Assembly: GCA_030040455.1 (NCBI GenBank)
Contig: JASHTR010000092.1
Span: 1-6,877, forward strand
Origin: Terriglobia bacterium
GTDB lineage: Bacteria; Acidobacteriota; Terriglobia; UBA7540
DNA length: 6,877 nt
Direction: 5' to 3'
The notes under the pieces were generated by a model. The model was not told where the DNA came from. It did not search any database and saw nothing but the letters and a program-made list of their open reading frames with translations. This document shows, piece after piece, positions 1 through 6,256 of the stretch (within the stretch, counting starts at the first letter, position 1; each line of letters opens with the position of its first letter). A program made the translations under genes and the position numbers.

Positions 1-169
1 GGGTCTGAAGCATTTCCCGCGCGACTTCGGCGTTGCGCCCCTCATCCGGCTCGAGCAGCGGCAGGCGGCCAAGGCCGATAAAGAAGAGGCAGGCGGCCAC
101 AACCAGCAGCAACAACCATGAGCGCGAGGAAGAAAATAACGAGAAGGTTTGCGAGGAAGGAGTCGTCAT
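1..169 (-). CDS. ArnT/PMT-like membrane glycosyltransferase, N-terminal fragment
   Basis: This is the first 56 codons of a membrane glycosyltransferase of the ArnT/PMT (GT39/GT83) type, cut by the left window edge. Such enzymes transfer a sugar from a polyprenyl-phosphate donor to lipid A, protein or another acceptor on the outer face of the cytoplasmic membrane. The translation starts MTTPSSQTFSLF, continues with a hydrophobic first membrane segment at about residues 17-31 (WLLLLVVAACLFFIG), and then shows the family hallmark LPLLEPDEGRNAEVAREM. The Asp-Glu pair of that motif sits in the first extracytoplasmic loop and is functionally important in ArnT. The ATG at 169 is taken as the start; an in-frame ATG at 175 is equally possible, and neither has a strong Shine-Dalgarno site. 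It lies downstream of a GT2 gene that could make its lipid-linked donor. The family call is firm despite the short length, but sugar and acceptor cannot be inferred. Confidence 0.75.
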   Translation of the reverse strand, partial: MTTPSSQTFSLFSSSRSWLLLLVVAACLFFIGLGRLPLLEPDEGRNAEVAREMLQT

Positions 170-214
170 CAACATTCCGTGCGACGCGGGTCAGCCAGGC
201 CGCAAAGCAACTGC

Positions 215-292
215 CATCTCTGAGCGAGCGAAGAATCCCTGTATTTGTACTTTCAAGCGAAATACGGGGATCCTTCGCCCACGCTCAGGATG
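215..292. repeat. imperfect inverted repeat, REP/MITE-like intergenic element
   Basis: The left arm (215-246, beginning catctctgagcgagcgaaga) and the right arm (260-292) are imperfect reverse complements over about 32 bases, separated by a loop of about 13 bases (247-259). The element fills much of the spacer between the two glycosyltransferase genes and would fold into a long hairpin in either transcript. The arm wording (gagcgaagaat near one end, gctcaggatgacaag at the other) resembles a dispersed intergenic repeat I recall from acidobacterial and some other genomes. That recollection is from memory, and only one copy is visible here. Confidence 0.6.
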
Positions 293-314
293 ACAAGATT
301 CAAAATCGTTGCTG

Positions 315-338
315 AAAAGCAAGCATTTACGAGCTTGC
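315..338 (-). terminator. possible weak Rho-independent terminator after the GT2 gene
   Basis: Read on the minus strand, GCAAGC and GCTTGC form a perfect 6-bp stem around an 8-base loop, followed by TTTT. It lies about 35 bases past the GT2 stop codon. The stem is short and the T-run has only four bases, so termination would be weak or incidental. Confidence 0.35.
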
Positions 339-372
339 AATACAGGGCGGGAGACGCCAGCAGGCGTGGAAA

Positions 373-1145
373 TTACAGCCGGCTTTGAATTCTGCGCTCG
401 ACGACCTCCGGGTGCTCATAGATTTCAAGGCCAGCATTATAGTCGATGCGGTTCTTTTTCATCCAGCGGACAGCATAAAGATCGGCAAGACCCTTCACGA
501 GCCGTCCCCACGTCCCGTATTTTGTCTTTCCGCGAAGCCTCGCGTGGTGCCTCACCGGAACCTGGACTACACGATAGCCGCGCATCTTGAGCAAAGTGGG
601 CAGGAAGCGGTGCATTCCACGGTAGAGCTCGATGCTTCTCACGCATTCGCCGCGAAAGACCTTGAGCGTGCAACCCGTGTCCACAATGTTATCGTCCGTA
701 ACCCAATTGCGAAAATTATTGGCGATGCGCGAGGAGACATGCTTCCACAAAGAGTCCTGGCGATGGATACGAACCCCGCAGACCACGTCGAATTCCTCGA
801 GTTTTTCAACAAGCCGGGGAATGTCTTCCGGATCATTCTGCAGATCGCCGTCCAGGGTTACCACAGCTTCGCCCCTCGAGTGGTGGAGGCCCGCCATGAT
901 GGCCGCCGTCTGGCCAAATTTCGGCGAAAATGCAGGACTCGAATGGATGGATTATCTTCTTGCGCGCGCCGCAGCTCCCGGAGGGTAGCATCGGTGCTGC
1001 CATCGTCCACAAAGATGATTTCCCCGCCCCCCGGAAAGATCGCGAGTGGACTCTTCAAGCGCTCGACCAGAGGACGGATGTTTTCCTCCTCATTGTAAAC
1101 AGGAATTACGACGCTCAGCGAAAGATGCCTGACGTAATCATTCAT
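373..1145 (-). CDS. GT2 family polyprenyl-phosphate sugar transferase, broken by a one-base frameshift
   Basis: This is a family 2 glycosyltransferase of the dolichol-phosphate-mannose-synthase/ArnC-like group, which moves a sugar from a nucleotide donor to a polyprenyl phosphate at the cytoplasmic membrane face. The first frame (1145 down to about 918) reads VVIPVYNEEENI at residues 12-23 and FVDDGSTD at 45-52, the nucleotide-binding signature. The second frame carries TLDGDLQNDP at about residues 97-106, the metal-binding acidic motif, then VDTGCTLKVFR and the C-terminal RGKTKYGTWGRLVKGLADL. The two join exactly if one T is restored in the minus-strand TTT run at 916-918, giving the family-typical N-F-G-Q-T-A-A-I. 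The repaired protein would have 257 residues. No C-terminal membrane segment follows the catalytic domain, as in short DPM1-type enzymes. The ATG at 1145 is preceded by GGCGGGA. The defect may be a real mutation or a sequencing error; both halves look otherwise intact. Confidence 0.8.
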
Positions 1146-1326
1146 AGATTCCCGCCTGTTGAACCGATCGAGAACGCATTCATCTTTCCCAGAGCTGGCA
1201 CGCAGTTGTTTTTATACGTGCGGACATATGTTGACCCCTAGCGTTGTAGAACGTGTGAAAACAATTCTAAGGATACACGTCATGCTGACCAAAGCGAATG
1301 CATTCATGAACCTCCTCAACCTATTC

Positions 1327-3243
1327 CTAAAGAATAATCCGCTCGTCACCGGAGCGGCGGGTGACGTGTTCGCGGTCCAGGTATTCGAGCAACGGAATGG
1401 CATACTTGCGGCTCACTCCGGTGATCTCTTTAAATGCTGCCACGCTCAGGCGCGCATCCTGTTCCTTCCGCGCGGCGAGAAGCTCGCGCAGCTTTTTGAG
1501 AGCCGACCGATGCAGGATCATGCTCTCGTCGATTTTGTGCAACACCTTCTCTTTCACCAGAATCTGCAAAATTTTCTCCGCCCTGGAGCGGTCGATGCGA
1601 AGCGAGGCGAGCGCGTCGCTGGCAGCGGGCGTGTGGAGGCCAGCTTTTTCAAAGGCGCGGCTCAATTCCTCCTTGGCCGCCAGCTCATCGGCACTCAACC
1701 GGATTTCCCGCCCCGCCAGCGCTACCTCTTCTCTCTCAAGCCGGATTTCACGTGCAGCGGCCAAGGATTGAAGCGCCGCATTGAAAGAAAGTAAAGTTGG
1801 CGCTGTCTGAACCCATTGCCGCATAAAACGTACCCGCCCTCGCAGATCGTCGCGGGCCATGCCCTCAACCAATGGATGGCTCGCATGGAACTTAGCGAGA
1901 TTTTGAAGAATACTTTCCGAAAGGGTCCGCAGCGCGTCAGGGTGAAGGAGGAGGCTGGGCGGCTGGCCTAAAGCCAGAAGGCGCTTCTTTGCGCCCAGCA
2001 CAAGGGCCAGGCGCGCTACTTCTGCCGCCGGTAACCCCGTCCTTTCCGCGAGCGCGCGGACGCTCGATTCGCCTAAACTGCGCAATAGCAGCTCCAGCCG
2101 CGATTCCGCATCGCTCTTCTCAAGCGCCTCAAGGAATTGCCGGGGTTCCGGATCGTTCGCGCGGTGACGAGAGGGAAAATTATCGAGCACTCGCCCGCCG
2201 CCAATCGTCACGAGCGGAGAAAATTGCCGGATGATAAATCGATCACCGGGAAGAAACACTCCCGGCTCAGCCAGGCGCAATTGAGCGTAAGCCCCGCCCC
2301 CCGGGTCGAGCTCTTTCCCTTCAAGCAGCACAACCTCTGCTACGGTCTCGCCGGCCCAACAGTGGAAGTGGACCCTCGCCCGGTTTCTGAGCGGGCGCGC
2401 AGAGAGTAGAAGTTGTAGCGAGCAATCCATTCGGTCTGTGGCCTGGAATGTGCCGGGAGGGGCAAGCATCATGCCGCGCCGGATTTCTCTCACCTCGATT
2501 CCGCTCAAATTGAGAGCCACTCGCTGTCCCGCAACCGCAGCCGGGACAGGCTGGTTATGCGCTTCAATCCCCCGCACTCGAACACGGCGGCCAAGTGGGA
2601 ATATCTCGATTTCCTCTTCCGCTTCAATCTTTCCGGCGATGAGGGTTCCCGTCACAACTGAGCCAAAACCTTTCATCACGAACGCGCGATCAATCGGCAA
2701 ACGAAAAGGAAGCGTGACGGGCTTGGCGGCGGTTGCAACGCTCAACCCTTTCAGGGCATCTTTGAGCGTTTCAAGGCCCTCCCCCGTGCGGGAGCTCGCC
2801 GCGATTACTGGCGAGCCTTCCAGAAACGAGCCGGCAACGAAATCCTGAATTTCCACCCGTACCAGGTCCAGGATATCGGCGTCCACAAGATCAGATTTTG
2901 TGATGGCAACCAATCCCTGCCGAACTCCCAGCAGCCGGCAAATCTCGAAGTGCTCCCGCGTTTGAGGCTTAATGGACTCGTCTGCGGCGACCGCCAGAAG
3001 CACCACATCAATGCCGGTGGCTCCCGCCAGCATGTTCTTTATAAAACGCTCGTGACCCGGGACATCGACAAACGCCATACGAAGACCATCACCCAGGTCG
3101 AGATGAGCAAAGCCAAGGTCGATGGTAATGCCGCGGCGCTTTTCTTCTTCGAGCCGGTCAGGATTAATGCCCGTCAGCGCCATCACCAGCGCTGATTTCC
3201 CGTGATCGATGTGCCCGGCCGTGCCGGCAATGACGTGTTTCAC
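1327..3243 (-). CDS. selB: selenocysteine-specific translation elongation factor SelB
   Basis: SelB is the GTPase that delivers selenocysteyl-tRNA(Sec) to the ribosome at UGA codons marked by a SECIS hairpin. From the GTG start the protein has 638 residues, the usual bacterial size. G-domain motifs are GHIDHGKS (10-17), RRGITIDLGF (36-45), DVPGH (60-64), TKSD (115-118) and SSRTGEG (150-156). Translation-factor beta-barrel domains follow, for example FVMKGFGSVVTGTL. The C-terminal third holds the winged-helix repeats, ending in SRKYAIPLLEYLD and TRRSGDERII, the SECIS-binding end of the family. GTG at 3243 is preferred because VKHVIAGTAGHIDHGK matches the normal SelB N terminus. An in-frame TTG at 3306 or ATG at 3288 would add residues inside the upstream gene. 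The GTG has no clear Shine-Dalgarno site and follows the upstream stop by 8 bases, so translational coupling is likely. selA and selC are not in view. Confidence 0.95.
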   Translation of the reverse strand: MKHVIAGTAGHIDHGKSALVMALTGINPDRLEEEKRRGITIDLGFAHLDLGDGLRMAFVDVPGHERFIKNMLAGATGIDVVLLAVAADESIKPQTREHFEICRLLGVRQGLVAITKSDLVDADILDLVRVEIQDFVAGSFLEGSPVIAASSRTGEGLETLKDALKGLSVATAAKPVTLPFRLPIDRAFVMKGFGSVVTGTLIAGKIEAEEEIEIFPLGRRVRVRGIEAHNQPVPAAVAGQRVALNLSGIEVREIRRGMMLAPPGTFQATDRMDCSLQLLLSARPLRNRARVHFHCWAGETVAEVVLLEGKELDPGGGAYAQLRLAEPGVFLPGDRFIIRQFSPLVTIGGGRVLDNFPSRHRANDPEPRQFLEALEKSDAESRLELLLRSLGESSVRALAERTGLPAAEVARLALVLGAKKRLLALGQPPSLLLHPDALRTLSESILQNLAKFHASHPLVEGMARDDLRGRVRFMRQWVQTAPTLLSFNAALQSLAAAREIRLEREEVALAGREIRLSADELAAKEELSRAFEKAGLHTPAASDALASLRIDRSRAEKILQILVKEKVLHKIDESMILHRSALKKLRELLAARKEQDARLSVAAFKEITGVSRKYAIPLLEYLDREHVTRRSGDERIIL

Positions 3244-3251
3244 AGTGATTT

Positions 3252-4256
3252 TTATTTGCCGGACCGCTCTTCTTCCGGTCCCAGCCATACGCTGGCCACG
3301 TTCCAATCGCCATACTGCTTCTCGAGGACAATAGTGTAATGCGCAACGGCGACGGGGTCTGCAAAGATGATGTAGGCCAGAGCGCGGTCTTTTTCGGGAT
3401 CGAACTCGACGCGCTCAATATGAACCTCTCCTGCCGGGGTGGAGCTGGCAGAGCGCGTTGGCGCGGCCCGGCTGAGCGGGGAGCGACCTGCCGGTTGCGT
3501 CGCACCGGGAGAAGGTTCCAGGCCCGGCAAAAAATAGGTTCGCACGGCCTCCGGCAGAGAGTCGTTTTTGGCTTTACCAGAGGCAAGCTCCTGCCCGCGG
3601 GTCTGAATGATGGAAAGCGCGTTTTCGAGGTCGTCTTGAATCACCTCATCGGTCAGCTTGGCTTCCGCCTGCCGAAGTGGCGGGACCAGGCCCGCATCCG
3701 AGCGAACCGTGAGCGCAACAATGGCGTCTTCGGTTACGGTGCGGTCAGGCTCGTTATTCGCATTGCGGATCACATTGAGCAGGACCTGGTTCGCCAGAGG
3801 CGTATCGAATTCGCCGAGCGCTCCATAGTAAAACCTCCGCAGGTCGAGATCCCGCGGATCGCTGACCAGCCTGGAAAGAGCGGTGATCGCCTCCTCCCCG
3901 CCGATGAATGCCAGCGATTGGGCCGCAAATTCAGCGGTGCGGTCATCTTCCAGCGCCTTCACAAGGTCCGGAACAATTGCCGGACCCGCCGCAAAGGCTG
4001 CATCGTAGAGCGCATCCTGCGCGTCCGGATTCGATGAGTTGACAATGTCGTAAAGCAGCGCAGGAGCCCAGGCATAATCTGGCTCCGCATTCGGCGCTGC
4101 CGCTTGCGGCTTCGGGAGCGCCGCCTCCGCCGGAACTGAAAGCAAGAGCAGGCTGATGGCGAGGAAAAGCACGGAGAAGGTGCGACAAAGCTCGAACGTG
4201 CCATGCAGAGCGTTCACAGCCTTCGGCTTCGAACGGTCCTGAGCCGATTCGCTCAT
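3252..4256 (-). CDS. secreted HEAT-repeat protein of unknown function
   Basis: I recognise the architecture but not a named gene. The protein has 334 residues. Residues 1-45 look like a signal peptide with a long N-region, a hydrophobic core FSVLFLAISLLLLSV (about 27-41) and a likely cut after AEA at 45; no lipobox is visible. Residues about 60-220 are helical and contain HEAT-like repeats, such as GPAIVPDLVKALEDDRTAEF followed by AAQSLAFIGGEEAITALSRL. Residues 246-275 form a Pro/Ser/Thr/Ala-rich linker. The last 60 residues are a small mixed alpha/beta-looking segment (VHIERVEFDPEKDRALAYII) ending at the stop. The ATG at 4256 is preceded by GAAGGGAAG, a fair ribosome binding site; upstream in-frame TTG and GTG codons at 4319-4298 are less likely starts. 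HEAT arrays usually act as protein-binding scaffolds, here probably outside the cytoplasm. It leads directly into selB and probably shares its mRNA. Confidence 0.75.
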   Translation of the reverse strand: MSESAQDRSKPKAVNALHGTFELCRTFSVLFLAISLLLLSVPAEAALPKPQAAAPNAEPDYAWAPALLYDIVNSSNPDAQDALYDAAFAAGPAIVPDLVKALEDDRTAEFAAQSLAFIGGEEAITALSRLVSDPRDLDLRRFYYGALGEFDTPLANQVLLNVIRNANNEPDRTVTEDAIVALTVRSDAGLVPPLRQAEAKLTDEVIQDDLENALSIIQTRGQELASGKAKNDSLPEAVRTYFLPGLEPSPGATQPAGRSPLSRAAPTRSASSTPAGEVHIERVEFDPEKDRALAYIIFADPVAVAHYTIVLEKQYGDWNVASVWLGPEEERSGK

Positions 4257-4321
4257 CTTCCCTTCGCCCAGGGTGACAGGCCTTGGCAATTTTTTCACAG
4301 CCCTCACCCTCTCCACCAATT

Positions 4322-4348
4322 CCTATAGATCATGGATATCATTCTCAA
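4322..4348 (-). promoter_or_regulatory. candidate promoter for the HEAT-selB unit
   Basis: On the minus strand, TTGAGA (4348-4343) and TATAGG (4327-4322) resemble -35 and -10 boxes of the housekeeping sigma factor, but the spacer is only 15 bases. They lie about 65 bases upstream of the chosen HEAT start. The call is weak. A second weak possibility is TTGACG at about 4442-4437 with TATTGT, also 15 bases apart. Confidence 0.25.
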
Positions 4349-4528
4349 TATTTCTTTGGATAGGGGTATTTACCGGATGCCACCACACCCATCCCTCGCG
4401 CTATCGCTTGATGCACAATATGTTGGGCTCGGCGGCGTCAAGCAAACGCCCCTATCTTTGGATGACGGGACATTAGATTATGCTGTATTTCGGAGGCGTG
4501 AGACGCGCAGTTTCCCGTGGGTTGCACC

Positions 4529-4544
4529 TACAGCTATACAGCTA
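4529..4544. repeat. tandem duplicated octamer TACAGCTA
   Basis: Two perfect copies of TACAGCTA sit head to tail. Each copy contains the palindrome AGCT. The arrangement could be a regulator-binding site upstream of the HEAT-selB unit or a small replication-slippage duplication. Only the sequence itself supports it. Confidence 0.5.
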
Positions 4545-4651
4545 CTCATGGGCTGCCGGAGTTACGCCCACGGCCAAGACAACGCGGGTGCGGTGTATGG
4601 CGATAGTGTTGTCGAGAATGAGGTTAACGCTTATGGGGAAGACCCTCGGCG

Positions 4652-4687
4652 AAAAAGGCGCTCGCCGTGGTTGCCACTTTGCGCCTT
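4652..4687 (-). terminator. Rho-independent terminator downstream of greA
   Basis: On the minus strand AAGGCGC (4687-4681) pairs perfectly with GCGCCTT (4661-4655), and the second arm runs into TTTTT. The enclosed bases contain a further small hairpin, GTGG-CAA-CCAC, which would shorten the effective loop. The structure begins 27 bases after the greA stop codon. It separates greA from the HEAT-selB unit and implies that the latter has its own promoter. Confidence 0.6.
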
Positions 4688-4714
4688 CTCAGAGGGGTAC
4701 CGCCATCCTGGCTT

Positions 4715-5185
4715 TCAAAGCTCGTCGTAAATCGTCACCATGGACCGCACCTCAAACTCCCTTGCGCCATTCGGCGTGTTCACGGTCACTGTGTCTCCGA
4801 TTTTTCTCCCCATCAGGCCACGCCCGATCGGCGACGTGGTGGAAATAAGGCCTTTGCTGACGTCGGACTCTTCGGTGGTCACCAGCTTGTATTCCACTTC
4901 CGCGTCGCGATCCACATCGTAGAGGATGACTCGGGTGCCGAAGGCAATGCGGTCCTTCGGGATGTTGTTCAGGTTAACCAGCGAAAGATCGGCCAGCCTT
5001 CTTTTAAGCTGGACGAGCCGGGCTGCTACGTAATCCTGCCGCTGCTTGGCCATGATGTATTCGGCGTTTTCGCTCAGATCGCCAAGCGCGCGAGCTCTCC
5101 TGAGCTCGTTGGGCAGCTCATGATTGATCTCATGCTCGAGGGACTGAATCTCGTCTTCAAGTTTCTTCTTGATGTCGATAGGCAT
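4715..5185 (-). CDS. greA: transcription elongation (transcript cleavage) factor GreA
   Basis: GreA enters the secondary channel of RNA polymerase and stimulates cleavage of backtracked RNA so that stalled complexes can resume. The protein has 156 residues, close to the 158 of E. coli GreA. Residues about 5-72 form the antiparallel coiled coil, whose tip carries GDLSENAEY (35-43); Asp36 and Glu39 correspond to the acidic pair that positions the catalytic magnesium. The C-terminal FKBP-like domain shows SPIGRGLMGRKIGDTVTV followed by a Phe-Glu-Val strand. The DLSENAEY tip favours GreA over GreB. The ATG at 5185 has AGGGA about 9 bases upstream. It is separated from purU by a 177-base spacer containing a good -10 box, and is followed by a strong terminator, so it is probably monocistronic or mostly so. 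Confidence 0.95.
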   Translation of the reverse strand: MPIDIKKKLEDEIQSLEHEINHELPNELRRARALGDLSENAEYIMAKQRQDYVAARLVQLKRRLADLSLVNLNNIPKDRIAFGTRVILYDVDRDAEVEYKLVTTEESDVSKGLISTTSPIGRGLMGRKIGDTVTVNTPNGAREFEVRSMVTIYDEL

Positions 5186-5216
5186 AGCGACAATCCCTGA
5201 TCTCTAAGCTGTTGTT

Positions 5217-5222
5217 ATTATA
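5217..5222 (-). promoter_or_regulatory. candidate -10 box of the greA promoter
   Basis: A perfect TATAAT on the minus strand lies 31 bases upstream of the greA ATG in an AT-rich patch. No good -35 hexamer is visible 16-18 bases further upstream, so this would be a promoter with a weak -35 region or dependent on an activator. Confidence 0.4.
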
Positions 5223-5362
5223 AAAGAAGCAGGCGTGGGATGGGAACTGGCGAATCGTTTGCAACGAACATGACCTGCGGTGGCGCACCACAATTCTCCA
5301 AGCGCCATGCATGTGCCATCCATGATGGTGAAGTCCGGGTTTGCTTTCCGTCTTCGCTCGCT

Positions 5363-6220
5363 TCAAACAAACACGACGGTCTTGTTTTGGTAGACGAGGA
5401 CCCGATTTTCCAGATGCCAGCGCACAGCGCGCGAGAGCACCACTTTTTCCAGGTCGCGGCCTTTGCGCACCATGTCTTCAACGCTGTCACGATGAGAAAT
5501 GCGTACCACGTCCTGCTCGATGATGGGTCCTTCGTCTAACCCGGCGGTGACGTAATGGCTGGTAGCCCCAATCAACTTTACGCCCCGCTCGAAGGCCTGG
5601 TGATAGGGTTTTGCCCCGATGAAAGCGGGAAGGAAAGAATGATGGATATTAATCATGCGCAACAGGTATTGGGCAACGAAGTCCGGTCCCAGGATCTGCA
5701 TATAGCGCGCGAGCACGATCAGGTCCAGGTCTGGCCCGAGCAGGTCAAGCATTTCGCGCTCCGATGCGCGCTTGTCGGTGGGGTGAGTCAGAAGCTGGAA
5801 CGGAACGTGATGAAAATCGGCCATCGGCTTGGCCGCCTCGTGATTGCCAATAATCATAACAATATCACATGGCAGCTCCCCGGTGCCGTGCCGATAGAGC
5901 AGATCGGCCAGGCAATGGCAATAAGCCGAGACCAGGATGGCGCACTTGGGTCGAACATCCGCTAAAGCCAGGTGGTAGTTGATCTGGAAACGTTCAGCCA
6001 CGGGCTTGAACCCCTGCTCGAAATCAGAGATCGGGATATCGAACCCGTCCAGATCCCACTCGAGCCTGGAGAGGAACAGGTCGCGGCCGCTGTCCAGGTG
6101 GTCGTCGCTGTGCAAGATGCTGCCGTGGTGCTCAATCAGGAACTGGGAGACTGCCGCCACGGCCCCTTTGCATGCGTAGGGCATCGGGGTACTGAGAAGC
6201 AAAACTGCGCTCTTCTTCAT
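5363..6220 (-). CDS. purU: formyltetrahydrofolate deformylase PurU
   Basis: PurU hydrolyses 10-formyltetrahydrofolate to tetrahydrofolate and formate, balancing one-carbon pools and providing formate, for example for PurT in purine synthesis. The protein has 285 residues, the normal length. Residues about 1-80 are an ACT-type regulatory domain and 90-285 a formyltransferase-fold catalytic domain. The signature NIHHSFLPAFIGAKPYHQA begins at Asn191; Asn191, His193 and Asp229 (GLDEGPIIEQD) match the catalytic Asn-His-Asp set. LIVLARYMQIL and the C-terminal RWHLENRVLVYQNKTVVF are also typical. The ACT domain is unusual at its first loop: the common CPDxxGIV wording is replaced by TPMPYACKGAV, so ligand sensing may differ. 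The ATG at 6220 follows GGCGGGAA. A 177-base spacer follows it before greA. Confusion with PurN is unlikely because of the ACT domain. Confidence 0.95.
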   Translation of the reverse strand: MKKSAVLLLSTPMPYACKGAVAAVSQFLIEHHGSILHSDDHLDSGRDLFLSRLEWDLDGFDIPISDFEQGFKPVAERFQINYHLALADVRPKCAILVSAYCHCLADLLYRHGTGELPCDIVMIIGNHEAAKPMADFHHVPFQLLTHPTDKRASEREMLDLLGPDLDLIVLARYMQILGPDFVAQYLLRMINIHHSFLPAFIGAKPYHQAFERGVKLIGATSHYVTAGLDEGPIIEQDVVRISHRDSVEDMVRKGRDLEKVVLSRAVRWHLENRVLVYQNKTVVFV

Positions 6221-6229
6221 TTCCCGCCC

Positions 6230-6256
6230 ATCATACTACATACTCCTGTATCACAA
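6230..6256 (-). promoter_or_regulatory. candidate purU promoter
   Basis: On the minus strand TTGTGA (6256-6251) and TATGAT (6235-6230) resemble -35 and -10 boxes with a short 15-base spacer. The -10 box ends 9 bases before the purU ATG, so the transcript would have almost no leader. The same bases can also be read as part of a tiny upstream ORF, which would require a promoter further upstream. Confidence 0.25.

Larger units (their letters stand above)
4257..4651. other. gene-poor spacer and probable leader of the HEAT-selB unit
   Basis: I see no convincing gene, tRNA or known riboswitch here. Open frames exist on the plus strand (for example from 4332) but lack a ribosome binding site, overlap each other, and run into the greA terminator and greA itself. 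The stretch lies between a terminator and the HEAT start, so it must hold the promoter of the HEAT-selB unit. It contains two copies of TCTTTGGAT (4353-4361 and 4455-4463), the inverted pair GATAGGGG (4359-4366) and CCCCTATC (4449-4456), and a tandem octamer at 4529-4544. These could fold or bind a regulator, but none matches a family I can name. Confidence 0.4.

Noticed and set aside
385..1098. Long plus-strand open frame of 237 codons opposite the GT2 gene
   Set aside because: It is antisense to clear GT2 motifs, has no recognisable domain, and is typical of a GC-rich shadow frame.
1196..1211. TGGCACGCAGTTGTTT, resembling a sigma-54 promoter on the plus strand
   Set aside because: The spacing is one base short, the conserved GC of the -12 element is missing, and no plus-strand gene follows.
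4647..4667. Alternative hairpin CGGCGA/TCGCCG downstream of greA
   Set aside because: It has no T-run after its second arm and competes with the better hairpin at 4652-4687.
4691..4704. AGGGGTACCGCC on the plus strand, resembling the T-box antiterminator sequence
   Set aside because: The match to the T-box consensus is partial, no specifier stem is visible, and no plus-strand gene follows.
4332..4730. Plus-strand open frame of 132 codons in the spacer before the HEAT gene
   Set aside because: It has no ribosome binding site, no recognisable domain, runs across the greA terminator into the greA 3' end, and competes with two other open plus-strand frames.
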